64,000 bases of DNA from contig JAUIRK010001039.1 of assembly GCA_030549495.1 (NCBI GenBank), forward strand, positions 434,001 to 498,000, read 5' to 3'. Below the pieces are notes generated by a model, which saw only the letters and a list, made by a program, of their open reading frames with translations, made no database searches and was not told the origin of the DNA. This DNA comes from Nectonema munidae. Lineage: Eukaryota; Nematomorpha; Nectonematoida; Nectonematidae. The translations under genes were made by a program, and so were the position numbers. Numbering within the stretch: the first letter of the stretch is position 1; every line of letters begins with the position of its first letter. Shown piece by piece: positions 23,193 through 36,059 of the stretch.

Positions 23193-23702
23193 GTCTCCAC
23201 CTATGTTTTTTCAAGGCATAAAACTTCTTTGAGTTTTAAAAATAACTTGAGTGCCCCTTATGAATATCCTATTCTTTTATGAATTTTACAACAAAGAAAA
23301 CTTCAACTTTTGTAAATTCTAGCTTATATTTAGCGCCAAACAGTGTAAATCTCTTTCGTAGGAGATTGACATTCTTCTTGTTTATATTTTTGCTAGGATT
23401 CATTTATTTTTTCTAAAAAGTTTATTTAAACTTAAAGTGCTTAAATGCTTACACCAATAAATATACCTGTGGTAGATAAGCGAGAAGATTTTGCGTCTTT
23501 AACAATGACTTCGTATAAGAGTGTTCCATATAAAGAATTCAATATATCTTTTTAAAAAGGATGAATGTTTGGGGTCATTTAGATGATTCTTACACTTTTA
23601 TGCAGTTTAATTAGAAGAAGGATCATTTTTAATCACCTGTTTTGCTCCTTTATTTTAGAAATAATATTAACATTCATTATGTTGCTAAAACATATATAAA
23701 TG

Positions 23703-23799
23703 AGTTTTAGGCTCCATTACGAAGACGACGCACTTAACAGAGAGATGTGGAGACAGCGGATCTTAGCCACTGACCCCCAACTTGGGTATAAGATGTAAA
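23703..23799 (+). mobile_element. Possible LINE C-terminal remnant
   Basis: The plus strand reads RLHYEDDALNREMWRQRILA then TDPQLGYKM and a stop. The shape 'DDxLNRexWRxrIxxaDP' resembles the last residues of RTE-type LINE polymerases. Very short, so uncertain. Confidence 0.3.
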
Positions 23800-23959
23800 C
23801 AAAGAAGAATTGACCTAACCTTCCTCTCTGCCATATGTCCAAAATGATGTTTTGCATATTTTAGGCAAATAGATTAAATGAAGCTTTATTGACAGATAAA
23901 AGTTTTAAAAACAGAAAAAGAACTCACTTAAAATAGATGGAATTTAAATTTATCTAATA

Positions 23960-24050
23960 TTTAAAAAAACTGCACAAAATAATTGACAGGATTTTAATTG
24001 GCGTATCAGAGAAGAAGAACTATATGATATGAGAATTGTATAGCTTTATT
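23960..24050 (-). pseudogene. Fragment of a second receptor copy (TM7 region)
   Basis: The minus strand reads LYNSHII, a stop, then FFFSDTPIKILSIILC, matching LYNFHIIYFYFSDTVIKNAV in the intact receptor at 24120-25099. The 3' flank is also duplicated (AGCTTTATTGACAG at about 23881 and 24042). The unit of about 160 bp (TM7 plus downstream sequence) is therefore a local tandem duplication that has decayed, or the relic of a neighbouring paralogue. Confidence 0.65.
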
Positions 24051-24119
24051 GACAGGTAAAAATTTGAAAAAAAAAACAAGAAAGATATATTCATTTCAAT
24101 ATATAGATTGTATATAAAA

Positions 24120-25099
24120 TTAATTAATCTTTAAGAAAATTCTTTTGAAGCGTTCAACCCAAGTCTGTACAAGATGATTGACAGCATTCTTAATTACGGT
24201 ATCAGAGAAGTAGAAGTAAATGATGTGAAAGTTGTATAATCCCATTTCGAGGAGGAAAATTTTTGAAAACAAGTCCATGACAAACTCATTACTCTTGAAA
24301 ATATGCGTTAACTGAGCTGCGAAGACCGATAAAGAGATTATCACGGCATAAATGATGAAGCCTGTGGTGATGTATATCACTCTGCGCCTCGAAATTAGCA
24401 AGTAATTGTTGCAAGAAGATCCGTTCTCTGAATCAATATCACCTCGGGGATCCATGGAGTGGAATATGCGCAAAACAGGAAGAATCTTTCGCCTGTAAAA
24501 CAAGTTGATTTGGTACACAGGGTACACACCAAAACAGACAAAACAAGACAATGAAAGAAGCATCATGCAATAAGCAAACACAGCGAATTTGTAGTCGCGA
24601 ATTCTTTTACCCCCACTGAGTGAGAACAAGCTCCAGTAACAAAACTCCGTATTTTTGATTCTTATCACCTGCACAATTTCTAAGAAGCATAAATTGGATG
24701 CGATCATGACAAAGCCGGCGATATATGGCAAGTGATTGAAGGAAAAGCTAGAGCGCCACACATTCAAGCACTTGACCTTTGAGAAGGTGTAGTATCTGTC
24801 GTAGAGGGAGAGGACGTAAAACAAGTCACTCACTCTGTTGATGCCTGTGTAGATGAAGAATAAGGTGAAGAAGTACCAGAGGAGGTGACAGTTGAAAAGG
24901 GGAAAAAGGATCATGGTGAGGAAGATGAGAGAGAATGAGCAGACAATCGTGTTGTTGAAAAAGAGCTTGTAGAGTAGGGAGTAGTATTTGTTCTTTTTCT
25001 TCAGCGATGTCGTCACTCTCAGAAGAAGAAGGTTAGAGAAGACTCCAAAAATGGAGCCAGAAAACTTCACCACATTCAACACAACTTCAAATGGCCAGC
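24120..25099 (-). CDS. Seven-transmembrane receptor, rhodopsin-like (class A), 5' end incomplete
   Basis: A single long exon of about 325 codons with seven hydrophobic segments. Class A landmarks: a Cys before TM3 (FNCHLLWYFF) and one in the second extracellular loop (NTEFCYWSLF), which would form the conserved disulfide; DRY at the end of TM3 (SLYDRYYTF); a TM7 end NFHIIYFYFS that keeps the Tyr of NPxxY but not Asn-Pro. TM1 has GVFSNLLLL. The long basic third intracellular loop contains RRKILPVLRIF and SRRRVIYITT. No in-frame ATG begins the frame. An acceptor (TTCTCTGTTTAG) ends at 25100, so the exon probably starts at 25099 and the start codon lies in an upstream exon not found. Ligand unknown; likely a lineage-specific chemosensory or peptide-type receptor (inference). 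A decayed TM7 copy sits 70 bp downstream. Confidence 0.75.
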
Positions 25100-25109
25100 C
25101 TAAACAGAG

Positions 25110-26400
25110 AACGAATATTTGTGAGAGGGGAAGTGCAGAGAGAATTCATTTCATCCTTCCACCCCTCGTCCGTAGTAAGTTGCGATGTGATGCATTTTCC
25201 AGCTTATCAGTGCATATGTGACACCCCATTTGTGAAAAAGTGTAAGGGGCAACTTCATTCAAGAATAAAATATTTTTAAGAATCTCAAACGAACTTCTTA
25301 TATTGAACATCTTTTTGAACAGTCTTGTTGAGTCAGCGCAACTTATTTGTTTTCTCCACCCCCCCCCCCTCTACTCTTCACCACATTAACCTTTAAAAAG
25401 CAGTTTCTCCTTAACTTTACAAAAAAATTATTGTAAACAATAAAATTAAAAAAACTTAAAATAAATCATAAACAAATTTTTAGATTCACTTCGTGAAGGC
25501 ATCTAACATAGATGACTTTTTTCCTTTTTTTTTAAAAAGATTACATTTTTTTTTCATTGTCTAATAAAATATGTTATATGTAAATACAAAATATATGAAT
25601 GAATTCATAAAATGTAAAATTTGTTATAATTCACGAAACATTCTAAAATAATTAAAGAAGATAATAAAATGTTAAATTAAAATGAAACAGCATAAAATAT
25701 TAACAAAAAATTTTTGATTTCAAAGACTTTTTAAATGAAGTCAAAAACTTTTTACATAATTTTTCAATGAAAACTTTTCAATCGTTGTAGCATAACCGAG
25801 TTGTAAGAATTTTATCTTACCTAGCATAACTAATAACTTTAATACAGAAGTATTTACTTTCTCAAACCAGTATATAATATGTATATATCAGAGGTCTGGC
25901 AAGACCTCGGGGGAGACAACTCGCCAAACTTGCCAGCCTTATTATATATTTAAATGTGTAAATCGTAAAATGCTTAAAAAATATACTTAAAATAAAAATT
26001 TTCAAAAAATATTTTACATACATATTGAAAGCCACATTTCAAAAATTCTACCTAAAAGTTCAAAAAATTTAACTTTCAAATTGCAGTTTTATTTCATAAA
26101 AACTATATGATTGGTTGAAATGTTTATGTAATATATAATAATAATAATATTAATAATAATAATATTAATACTAATACTACTTTTTGAAAATTTTTACTTG
26201 TTTGATTTGAAGAAAGAATTAAACTGTTTTTCAATATTTCTTTTTCATGATTATCATTAGAAAGCTTATCGTTTGCTACATACTCTAGAATAATTTATTT
26301 TTGAAAAAGTTTTAAAAAATTTTAATAAATGGACTTTACTTCGAAAAATTTTGTCTAAATTTTTGAAAAAATAACGGACCACCTTTTGAGTGAAGCATAA
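25110..26400. other. AT-rich, no gene recognised
   Basis: Should hold the missing first exon of the receptor if it is nearby, but no convincing one was found. Contains a C-run (25353-25367), a (TAA)n-like tract near 26138-26180 and a GC-richer patch near 25890-25940. Confidence 0.4.
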
Positions 26401-26439
26401 TGTGAAGATTTTTTAAAAAAAATTGAATGAAAATGATAT

Positions 26440-27140
26440 CATTGGAAAGGTATACTCTTTGTGGTTAACATAGGCTAGGTTATACAAATAAATATATTTT
26501 CATTTTTTCAAAATCTGCTTTTATGTGAGGTCAGTCAAGTTTTATCTAGTTTCAAAAAATACCAATAATAATTAACGTTCTTAATTTATATAATATTTTT
26601 TCAATATTTTATATTCACAAAGGTAAAATATGATTTTTTACATTTTAAAATTTCATAGTTGAAGAAAACTGTCAAAAATTAATATATATTTTTTACTTTT
26701 TATGGGTCAGTAGTATAGGTCAGTATAATTTTTTTCTAATAAATTTAAAATTATTTTTGAAGTGAAAAATGTTGATCGAATATACAAGATTTGAAGCTAT
26801 ACTCTTTGTGGGTAAAATAGGCTAGGCTTTACAAATAAATATATTTTTATTTTTCCAAAATCCGCTTTTATGTGAGGTCAGTCAACTTTTATCTAGTTTC
26901 AAAAAATACCAATAATTAACGTGATGAGTTTATATATTATTTCTTCAAAATTTTATATTCACAAAAGTAGAATATGGTTTTTAACATTTTAAAATGTCAT
27001 AGTTAAATAAAACTGTCGAAAATTAATATATATTTTTTACTTTTTATGGGTCAGTAGTATAAGGTCAGTATAATATTTTTCTAATAAATTTTAAATTATT
27101 TTTCAAGTGAAAAAAGTCGATTAAATGTACGAGTTTTGTT
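26440..27140 (+). repeat. Two tandem copies of a roughly 350-bp unit
   Basis: TATACTCTTTGTGG...CATAGGCTAGG starts at about 26450 and again at about 26800. Both copies share TATGTGAGGTCAGTCAA, TATCTAGTTTCAAAAAATAC and TACTTTTTATGGGTCAGTAG. Pieces of the same unit (AATTATTTTTGAAGTGAAAA) recur near 27820. Confidence 0.8.
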
Positions 27141-27599
27141 TGATAATCGTAGTCTACTTTTATTTAGTTTAGATACAACCTTTCTAATTTTTAACGAAGG
27201 GCATTCGTTATATTTATACCGACAGTGTGCGAGGAATAAATCACATTATTGATTGATTTTAGAGCATAACTATGCGAAGAAAAATTAACACATGTGGCAT
27301 TACGCGTTTGTGAGCGCAGTGAATTCTTATCTCGCATACGCTACACCACATCTTTAGCACGCGTGTGTGGTTTATTTTATCGGGCTAGTGTACGCTTAGT
27401 TTATTTGTAGTGTTCCTAGCTTAAATCTTAGTCAAATATTAAAACGCTTATAACTTTCACATTTCTCAACAAAATGCATCATGCGATATACCAAATTAAA
27501 GCATTTTTTATGGGCTTTCAGAATACATTACTTATATCATAAGTACTTAAGAAATGCCATTTTACTGTTTTTATTTTCCATGGGCTTCATACCATTAAT

Positions 27600-28600
27600 T
27601 AGCAGATAAGGGATGCATTTTAAACTAAAGCTCCTTTCATTAGGACAAATTTTAAACCTATATTATGTGACAATTTTCAGTACAATTATAAAGCGACTTA
27701 ACTCTCATAAACTAAATTTATTTGTAGATTTTTATAAAATAGTATTAGTTTTTCTATTTTTTTTATAAATTAACCTTCGTTTTTTTTATTGGACAGTATA
27801 ATGTTTTTCTAATAAATTAAAAATTATTTTTGAAGTGAAAAATGTAGATCAAATGTACAAGTTTTGTTGGATAATCGTAGTCCACTATTTATTTTTAGAT
27901 TTTTATAAAATTATTTTAGTTTTCAGTTTTTTATATATTAACATTAGTTTTTTACTTCTTTTGAAGTGCGGGCTTGATTTACACTTTGATTCGAAAAAAA
28001 TATGTTTTGGATAAATATTATTTTATTATTGTTTACTGCATATAAATTTTTAAAGAGAAGATAAATAGATCAAAATATGTGTTTTAATCAATTTTTATCA
28101 ATAAGTAATCTCATGAATTTATTTTTTTTTCACTTTAATCCTAAATTTATTTCTATATTTTTATAAAATAATTATAATTTTCGACATCCACATTGAAGAA
28201 ATAATGAGTTTTGTTGGATAATCATAGTCTACTTTTATTTAGATTAGATACAACCTTTATAAGGGATGCATTTTAAACTAAAGCTCCTTTCATTTGGACA
28301 AATTTTTACCTATATTATGTGATAATTTCTAACACAATTATAAAGCGACTCTACTCTCAGAATCTAAATTTATTTGTAGATTTTGAATTAATCAACCAAA
28401 ATTTAAATGCGGGTTTGATTTACACTTTGATTCGAAAAAATATGTTTTGGATAAATATTATTTTTATTATTGTTTACTGCATTAAATTTAAGGAGATAAG
28501 GGATGCTATTTAAACTAAAGCTTTTCATTTGGACAAATTTTTACCTATATTCTGTGACAATTTCCAGCCCAATTATAAAGTGACTCTACTTTCAGAATCT
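27600..28600 (+). repeat. Interspersed copies of further repeat modules
   Basis: Module 1 (AAGGGATGCATTTTAAACTA ... AATTATAAAGCGACT) at about 27607, 28261 and 28498. Module 2 (GGTTTGATTTACACTTTGAT ... TTGTTTACTGCAT) at about 27968 and 28408. With the tandem pair upstream these form a higher-order, satellite-like array. No coding function is evident. Confidence 0.75.
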
Positions 28601-28771
28601 AAATTTATTTGTATATTGAAGAAATATTTTTTCAGTATAAAGAGTTTAGAAAACTCTTCTCTAATATGTAATGATATATTCTCATCTAAATTTATTTGTA
28701 TATTGAAGAAATATTTTTTCAGTATAAAGAATTTAGAAAACTCTTCTCTAATATGTAATGATATATTCTCA
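28600..28771 (+). repeat. Tandem duplication, about 84 bp x 2
   Basis: CTAAATTTATTTGTATATTG ... ATGTAATGATATATTCTCAT is repeated almost exactly. It happens to stay open, giving a protein with KFICILKKYFFSIK twice, which I regard as fortuitous. Confidence 0.85.
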
Positions 28772-28798
28772 TAACCTGTACAGTTGAACGCGGGTAGA

Positions 28799-28950
28799 CA
28801 ACTTGCGTGTTATCTCCAACCCGTATATTACGATGATTCTTCTCCAACCTGTATTCTACGATGATTCATCTCCAAACTATATACTACAATGATTCATCTC
28901 CAACCTGTATACCACGATAATTCATCTCCAACCTATATACTACTATGGTT
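28799..28950 (+). repeat. Minisatellite, about 32 bp x 5
   Basis: Five units of the type GATTCATCTCCAACCTGTAT + ACTACGAT, with C/T variation. Follows the 84-bp duplication. Confidence 0.85.
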
Positions 28951-30668
28951 TCTTTTCCATCAAATAATGACTAGAGAGACAATGTTCAATTTTATGTTCA
29001 CATTCTTCTAGATGTAAGATTTGATATACCTTTTTTGGGGGAGGAGTTTATAAAAATTTTTTCCTTTATATATTTTATCTTTTTATACTTTGGTGTTTCC
29101 TCCAACCAATAAACCGGATATCTCTCCGACCTAAATAAAATATTTTATCAAATAATAAAATAAAATTCTGTAATCAAAGAACCGAAAAATATTCTTTAAA
29201 AAATCAAAAATATCAAACTTTCTGTTCATATTTTGCTACCTCATACGATGTTACAAAAGTTATTACCTATACTTTGCAATTTGCACGATTTTAAATATTA
29301 TATTTGTCAAATATAATATATTAAAGGCTTAAGAAATGCTGCTCTAAACGAGCAATCGAGTATATATAAAATATTCAAAAAAACGTTTATATCAGAAACA
29401 ATATAAAACTGTTAATAAATTATCTTCTAGAATCGGTATCGTTGCACAAAATAAAGATGTTATGTATTTAAGTAATATATAAAGCTTTTGAAATATATAA
29501 GCAGAGGGATAATTTTCAAAAACTTAGATAAAAAATGAACTAGAGAAAAATTTGATTTCCATATGGTAAAATCGGTTATATTCCGTTTGAGAAAACTTTC
29601 ATCTAATAATAAATTTTGGAAGTAAAAAGAAGTAATTTCACAACTATAGATCATCAACGAAAATAAAATTTCTTGTTTTCTGGAAAAAAGAAAGTCTTGT
29701 TTTACAGCGAAATAAAAAATATCAGTATCAACGAAAACTGATAAAATAAGTTTTACCATAGATATAGTAGTATGACTATCAATATATTTAAATCGACACA
29801 TTTTAGTCAATTTTTTGAAAAAATAAATATTTGCAATATTTTGGTGTTATGCCAGCAACATTATTTGGATAATGTGTTATTGATATAAAAAACTCAAAAT
29901 CTCTCGTTTAAGATGATTGTTCAGTCAGATGTAAAACATAACTAAAAGTAAATTTACAATTAAAAATAGTAGATATACCATGGTTTAATGGTGTTTTAAT
30001 TATTATCAAGAATAGTAGTAATGTTATACACTGTTACAGTAGCCATTTAAAGTAGTTACTGTAACCACTTTTTGTTTTCATATCAAATCTAGTATATAAT
30101 TCCTATAGTTTCTGAAGATATATTTAGTTTGATAAAGCATGCCAATCATCGAACATATTTTAATTATATTATTTAATTCTTCTATATCGTATTTTTTTCA
30201 TACTCTTTTATCTTATTACTTGCAAAATTTGTCTGCCTTTTCGATCACATCTTAACTTTAGATTGACCGTATGGAAGTTTTGGATAAATTTTTATTTATA
30301 AAAATATGAAAATTTTTGCTCTTTTCCTGCATAAAATCATTTGTGAGAGGAATCTGACTGTGATCTCATAATTAAGGAAAAACAAGTTTGGTCATTTGAA
30401 ATTTTTTTATTTCTAGGATTAACATAATTATTGTGCATTAACTTTGTCACTATTAGTGACTCCAAAATTCAACCTATTAGACTGGTAAATTTTGCTTTTT
30501 TCCCCTACTCTCTGCGTCATATTCAAATATATGCTTTTTTATTTAAAGAATTTATTCAAAGATTAAGATAAGTTGATTCAAAGATTTATTTTTGATTCAT
30601 GATTTCAGTATACATACAGAAACTATGTGGAGAGTTCAAAGCAAATATTGATTGGCTTGCTTTTGCTT
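28951..30668. other. AT-rich, one unexplained 116-codon minus-strand frame
   Basis: Open frame 29810-29460 on the minus strand (MTKMCRFKYIDSHTTISMVK ...) has no recognised domain. Parts of its DNA look loosely like 37780-37950 inside the piggyBac-like element, so it may be a more decayed relative. Otherwise nothing seen. Confidence 0.3.
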
Positions 30669-30671
30669 ATA

Positions 30672-31093
30672 CAATTGACTGCCTCTATTCCGGAAATGAC
30701 AAATACGCACCTTCGTTAATCCGGGACATTGATTATCCAGGAAATTATTAATTTACTAAAATTATTGAATGATTTTATTCAATTAACAATTCTCGAAGGT
30801 TTAGTAAAATAAAAGTCTCATAAATGAAGAAGAATGAATCAGTCTTTATATCTTGCAAGAAAAAGTTTTTCAAGAAAGACCAAAGCATCTAAAACAATAA
30901 GTTTAAAAGAAATGTTCAAAAAATTGTCTACACGCAGTAGAATCAGTACATCTGAAAATTATCTTACAAATTCTAGTGTGTAATAATTTTTTTGTTGTTT
31001 TTTTTATTAAAATAAGAAGCATCACTAAACCGGAAAAATGGCTAATTTGGAAAGGCCCAATCCTAAACATTCCGAATTAGTGATAGTCGACTG
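30672..31093. mobile_element. Possible pogo/Tigger-type MITE
   Basis: The right end reads, inverted, CAGTCGACTATCACTAATTC, a form close to Tigger/pogo termini. A degraded match on the left is CAATTGACTGCCTCTATTCC (about 30677). The TA duplication is not clear on the right. Confidence 0.4.
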
Positions 31094-33016
31094 TTCATTC
31101 ATACGCTATATTCTTTACAACATCAAACACAATGACAGAAAAGTTGAAACATACATAAAAAATATTATGACGAGTTGGAAGAAAAAAGAAGGAATCTGAA
31201 TTTTTAATCTCAAATTTTTAGATTTCAAAATTTTATTGCCACTATTTGAAGAATTATCCAATCTTTTAAAAGAAAACTTTGAAAATATTTTGTGTTTTGA
31301 AAATCAAATGGTCAAAAACAAGGCTCAATCTATAAAAATAACAATCAAAGATAAAGACTTCTCGAATGAAAAAAAAATATATATTTTTCCCTTTATATAG
31401 ATTTTATATTAATCTGTAAATCAAATTATTTTTTTAATATTTTTTTGCTTCTATTTAATATTCAATTTGGATTATCCAGATAAAAAACAATATGTTTTAT
31501 ATTCAAAATATTATTTTAAAACTTGGATAGAGTATCAATAAAGAGTTACTTAGTTTACTCACAAAATCAAAATTGAAATGAAATTTTTTTATCATTTACA
31601 AACGTTTAGATAACTTGAATTGGAAATTGAATACATTTCAATTTTAAATCTTTTTTAAATTGCAAATTTGACTTTTATGGATTTAATTATAAATAAAGTA
31701 TTTTGAAAGTCTTTTCAATTTTTCAAAAGTTTTCAAGAATTGTAAGATATCGATTTTTTTTTAAAGCTTAATGACTTTGGTCACGTGTTTAGAATACTAT
31801 AATATTACTAGTTCAATCGTAAATTTCATCTTACTATTTATTTAGCAAATTTTACTAATAAAATATGGATAAAGAAATTTTCTACAATGAATATTCATCC
31901 TAACTATTTTAAAATAGTTACTTACACTAACTAGATCGTTATTAGTTAAATCTACTAATTGTTTACTTATGTTTGCTAATCTTTTTACTCTGTGAGAAGA
32001 AATTAAATTCTTGCTTTTGCTTGCATACATAACGAATTTGCTATTCAAAGCTGTGTGCGCGTGTATACATTTAGTCCGTGCTCTAATAAAACACGCAATG
32101 AGGAGCCACGTGATGTATAATATTCACTTTAAAACAGGAATATCACTTATTTTATTTATAAGAAAAAGAAAAATAGAGTTAGGCTTGCTTGAACCGAAAC
32201 TTGATAAAACTGGAAACGATTTGCTTCTACATATCACCAATTTTTTTAATAAAATCATGTATATTCTTGTCTTTTGAAAACCGAAATCTGCGTATTCTGA
32301 ATTCCGAAATAATCTGAAAAAATTACATTCATTTATTCATAAAAAACCTGTAAAACCCGAAATATATATTTCAATACCTTTTTATAATAAATCAAGAAAA
32401 AAAAGGTACGAAGCGGTCCTCTAAAATTTTACAAGAAGCAGAGACAGAGTTAATCAAGGAAAAGTCAAGTTTAAAAAAATATTTATACATTTCAGTAAAT
32501 ATTTTTAACACACCTTTTTAATACATTTGTAAAGATCCGAAATATTGTGCAAACCGGCCAAAGTGGTTTATCTAGTTCGCTTTTAAATCTTTAGTTGGTT
32601 AATCCTTTAGTTATAGTCTTGATAGAGCCGTTTTACGCGGCAATCTTTCTATTAACTCTTTCATGCAAAAGTGGACATCCGTATTCCATAGAATAAAAAT
32701 GGTCAGCTTTAAGTATATAAAAACTCATTGAAAAAGAAGGTTGGCGAGAAAACGAATGTCTGAACGCTTTAACAGAAAGTGTTGAGCAATCCCTTCAAAT
32801 ATTCTGAAGGATATTACTGATTATATATTATGATTTATGCTGATTTGCATAATATATTTTGCATATTTTTAAATAAATGAAAGTAAATTTATTTAATTTT
32901 ATTCAAATCACAATTCTCACTCAATTCGATTGGTTAAAAATGAAAATTGTTTTTATCCAATCACATCAAAGAGTGTGCTTACTCCGCTTCTACGTGGTCA
33001 AAAATACCATAACCTC
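31094..33016. other. AT-rich, nothing recognised
   Basis: Short frames only (31842-32048, 32011-32277), overlapping on opposite strands and without known motifs. Confidence 0.4.
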
Positions 33017-33153
33017 TTAACCCATTTAAGACAAAGCAAAGCAGACGATATCTAAAAAACGCAGACGATTTATATTCAAAGTCATTGAAAAAAGCAGACG
33101 AAGATGAAATTACTTATGTTCCAAAATAGGAACATTGGTCGTAAATGGGTTAA
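33017..33153 (-). mobile_element. piggyBac-like MITE, family B
   Basis: TTAACCCATTTAAGACAAAG at the left, GGTCGTAAATGGGTTAA at the right, with the interior of 11454-11591 inverted (AAGCAGACGATATCT, AACGCAGACGATTTAT, AGCAGACGAAGATG). Confidence 0.75.
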
Positions 33154-35059
33154 ATATAGTTAGTCGTACGTACTCCATGTTTATGATGATATGTAGTGAA
33201 CCTTTTTATAAAAAAAGTTTTGTTTTTTACAAATGTTCACTGAGTATATACTATCATCACAAATCAATAAGAACAACGTTTATTCTTTTTACTATGCAAA
33301 GGCCAATAGGAAAAAGACAATGGATACACCACTGAAATACACATATAACTGTACACTTACCCAACATATTTGGATGATTTACCAATTTCCACGCATAAAA
33401 TAGGTTAAGGCCTTTCTCAACATTCTATTATCTCTTCCTAAGGATAATTGAGCAGATTGAGTGCTTGCCTAGGTTCAAAAGAAATAATTATACATTTAAT
33501 TCTGGAATATCAAACGTAATTATACTTAATGGTGTAGAGCTTGTGCACTTAACTAGGCCACGAAAATTTAAATGACACCAAAGGTTTGTTGTCGCGTTTG
33601 AGGTTAATTAATTTTGCAACATTCTGAGGATATATATATATAGGTGAAAGAATAAATATATTTCGAAAAAAGATACATACGATATGTAATTAACTTATAT
33701 GCATAACACAACATAGCGTAGAGTATATTTCTTAAGCAAAAAAGCATTAAAATTGTTGCAAGGGCAATATGCTTAGAAGTTAAATGATAACTTTGAAGAC
33801 TAAATCAATCTAATCCTTATCCAATCTATCATTGAATAAGTTTAAAAGGACGGAGAACCGACCAAATTTTGAGACAGCTTGTTCAATTCTTTGTTTTGAA
33901 TTTTCGTGAGATATTCACATCAAAGTTTCTATGATTTGGGTTTGACGTATGACTTCTGGAAAGGCGTGGGCATGAGTGGTAAGATATTTCTCCAAATTAC
34001 TATTGTTTGCTACATTTTGCTGTATATTGTTATCATTGCTTGCCTATTTTCTGTAGAATAGATATATAAGTAAGTTTTTAGTCTTTCTTCTCAAGGGAAA
34101 ACTTTCTGAACTCTTTCTGTCTTTCATATCCTTACATTATTTGATTAATAAAATTGATACAAAGAAAAAAGAGGAAATTAAAACAAATTTAGTGGAAATT
34201 CTTAAAGATAATAATTCCACATTTTCCAAGAGCTTGAGTATCATCGAACATGACATAAAATCAATAAAAAGGGATATTTTAATGACATTAAGAAACGATA
34301 CGCTTGAATGCATCATATAATATCTATGTTTTCTTTTAAACATAAATAAACACATATCAAATTGCTTGAGACTATTCATACAAAAATATTCATGAAAACC
34401 ATATGCCCCCCCCTAAAATTGCATTGCCAATTGCTTGAAAATTTTTCTTGATCTAATTCTTTCCGTAGAACTCAAATATTATGATGGCTTCTGCAACTCG
34501 TTTTTTTAGATTCAATCTTTCTCTAAAGTGAGAAGCCCTAAAAAGTTTTTTATGTTTCAATCGTAGTTAAGTGTGTGACACTTATTAATTTTATATTATC
34601 TTATTTTTTTTGTAAATTTATTATTTAAACACATCAAGTTTTACCACATCAATTCACTTCGCAGTTCAACGAATGAGGATCGTTTTAATGCTCTCATTCT
34701 TCTTTTTGTTTTAAAAAATTTGATAAAGCTTAAATTTATATGCTTGAAATTTGAGTTCTAGTTTAGTAAAATCCGCCCCCCCCCTAATGCCAATTTCTAG
34801 ATCCGCCCCTGATTATAGATTCAGAGCATAAGAGGATAAAGAAATAATTCACATTTAATATGTTGCCATAACTATGTAGAATGTAGATATACAATTACAT
34901 ACATATACATACATATATGAATACACTTAAGTGTGAAAAAAAGAAGGTGCTTAGAGGTATTATCAGAAGGAACTCGATATAACCAGGCCATTTCATTTCT
35001 ATTCCTTAAAAATTCATGATAAAGCTTATAGCTTTCATTTTTTCATTTATTTTAATTCA
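33154..35059. other. Mostly unassigned; a coherent plus-strand frame at 34087-34320
   Basis: The plus strand 34087-34320 reads about 77 codons without a stop (LLKGKLSELFLSFISLHYLI ... NLVEILKDNNSTFSKSLSII ... SIKRDILMTLRNDTLECII) and looks like a charged coiled coil, possibly a LINE ORF1 piece. The overlapping minus-strand frame 34379-34137 is its antisense. A hAT-like terminus CAGGGGCGGATCTAG, inverted, ends near 34811 with no partner found. Confidence 0.25.
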
Positions 35060-35709
35060 GGAGAATGCCACGAGTTATCGAAAAATCTTTCTTTTTTTTA
35101 TTAACTAAAGAAAAACTCTTATCAAATATACACATAATTTTAGAAATCAGAGTATTATAATACTCATTAAAATTGATATTACTATTTATACCCCAGTTCT
35201 CATTAAAAAAATAAAATAAAATAAAACCTTTTATAATTATTATTACTGAAAACTCTTACAAAGTTGTGAGTGTCATGGGTATTTTTAGCAGAATTAGCAA
35301 AAAATTTCTACAAACAAGAAAATTAGGAAGATGATCAGAAATATCAATTATGAGGTAAGATGAAAAATCATTATCAAGATGGAAGTTCGAAAAAATATTA
35401 ACAATATTAGTACTACTTTATATTAGTGATGTTTACAAGTATCAATGTATTCACAAACAACCGGCTCAAATTGATTTTCATAGTTTATAGTATTTATCAC
35501 TGTTAAGGGGTTATTTCTAGCGGTCTAACAGCCTTCAATAATCTATCAACTAATATTGTAAAAATGTTTAAATTACGTATTATTATAGATTGCATTTTTT
35601 GTAAATGAAAAATTTTTTATATATGTTTTACGTCTTCCTTCAATATTTTTGTTGAATAAAACTTCTCTCACTTGATTTAGAAACCTAGTTGATCCTAGAA
35701 TATTAGGAT
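35060..35709 (-). mobile_element. LINE endonuclease region, downstream half
   Basis: The minus strand reads LIIDISDHLPNFLVCRNF near 35355-35300, with the SDHLP motif of LINE apurinic-type endonucleases. Its upstream half appears to lie at 39542-39850, beyond the piggyBac-like insertion. Heavily decayed. Confidence 0.5.
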
Positions 35710-36059
35710 GTTAACCCTATTAGTGCTGGGGGGGGGGGGCGTAAAACGCCCCCCTTCACTAAAAAATTAATTATAGAAAATTTTCGAAATCACATCCCTT
35801 CAAATTTTGTGACTTTTCCTAAAATCGTTAGCTGCATCTTTTCAAACCATTTTCATGGTAGTTGAATGACCCCTTCATGTCCAAAACTGTCAATCAAAAT
35901 CAAAAATTTAAATTTTTCAGCAAAATTTTGACATTATCTGTACTTAACCTTATAACCTAGGATCTATATTATATAATACCTTGAAAATTTATAATTATAT
36001 ACAGTTTGGAACGCATAACACTTTATATATTTAATTTTTTCAATAATAATGGCTACTTT

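Noticed and set aside
24988-25279. Two plus-strand frames
   Set aside because: Antisense to the receptor N-terminal region; no independent support.
25876-25940. CAGAGGTCTGGCAAG as a hAT terminus
   Set aside because: No matching inverted end or 8-bp duplication could be found nearby.
28799-28950. Regularly spaced short repeats that might suggest a CRISPR array
   Set aside because: Units are contiguous without unique spacers and the DNA is eukaryotic; this is a minisatellite.
29460-29810. A 116-residue minus-strand protein as a host gene
   Set aside because: No domain, low-complexity Phe/Leu/Ile-rich, and only a vague similarity to a decayed transposon region; not enough to call a gene.
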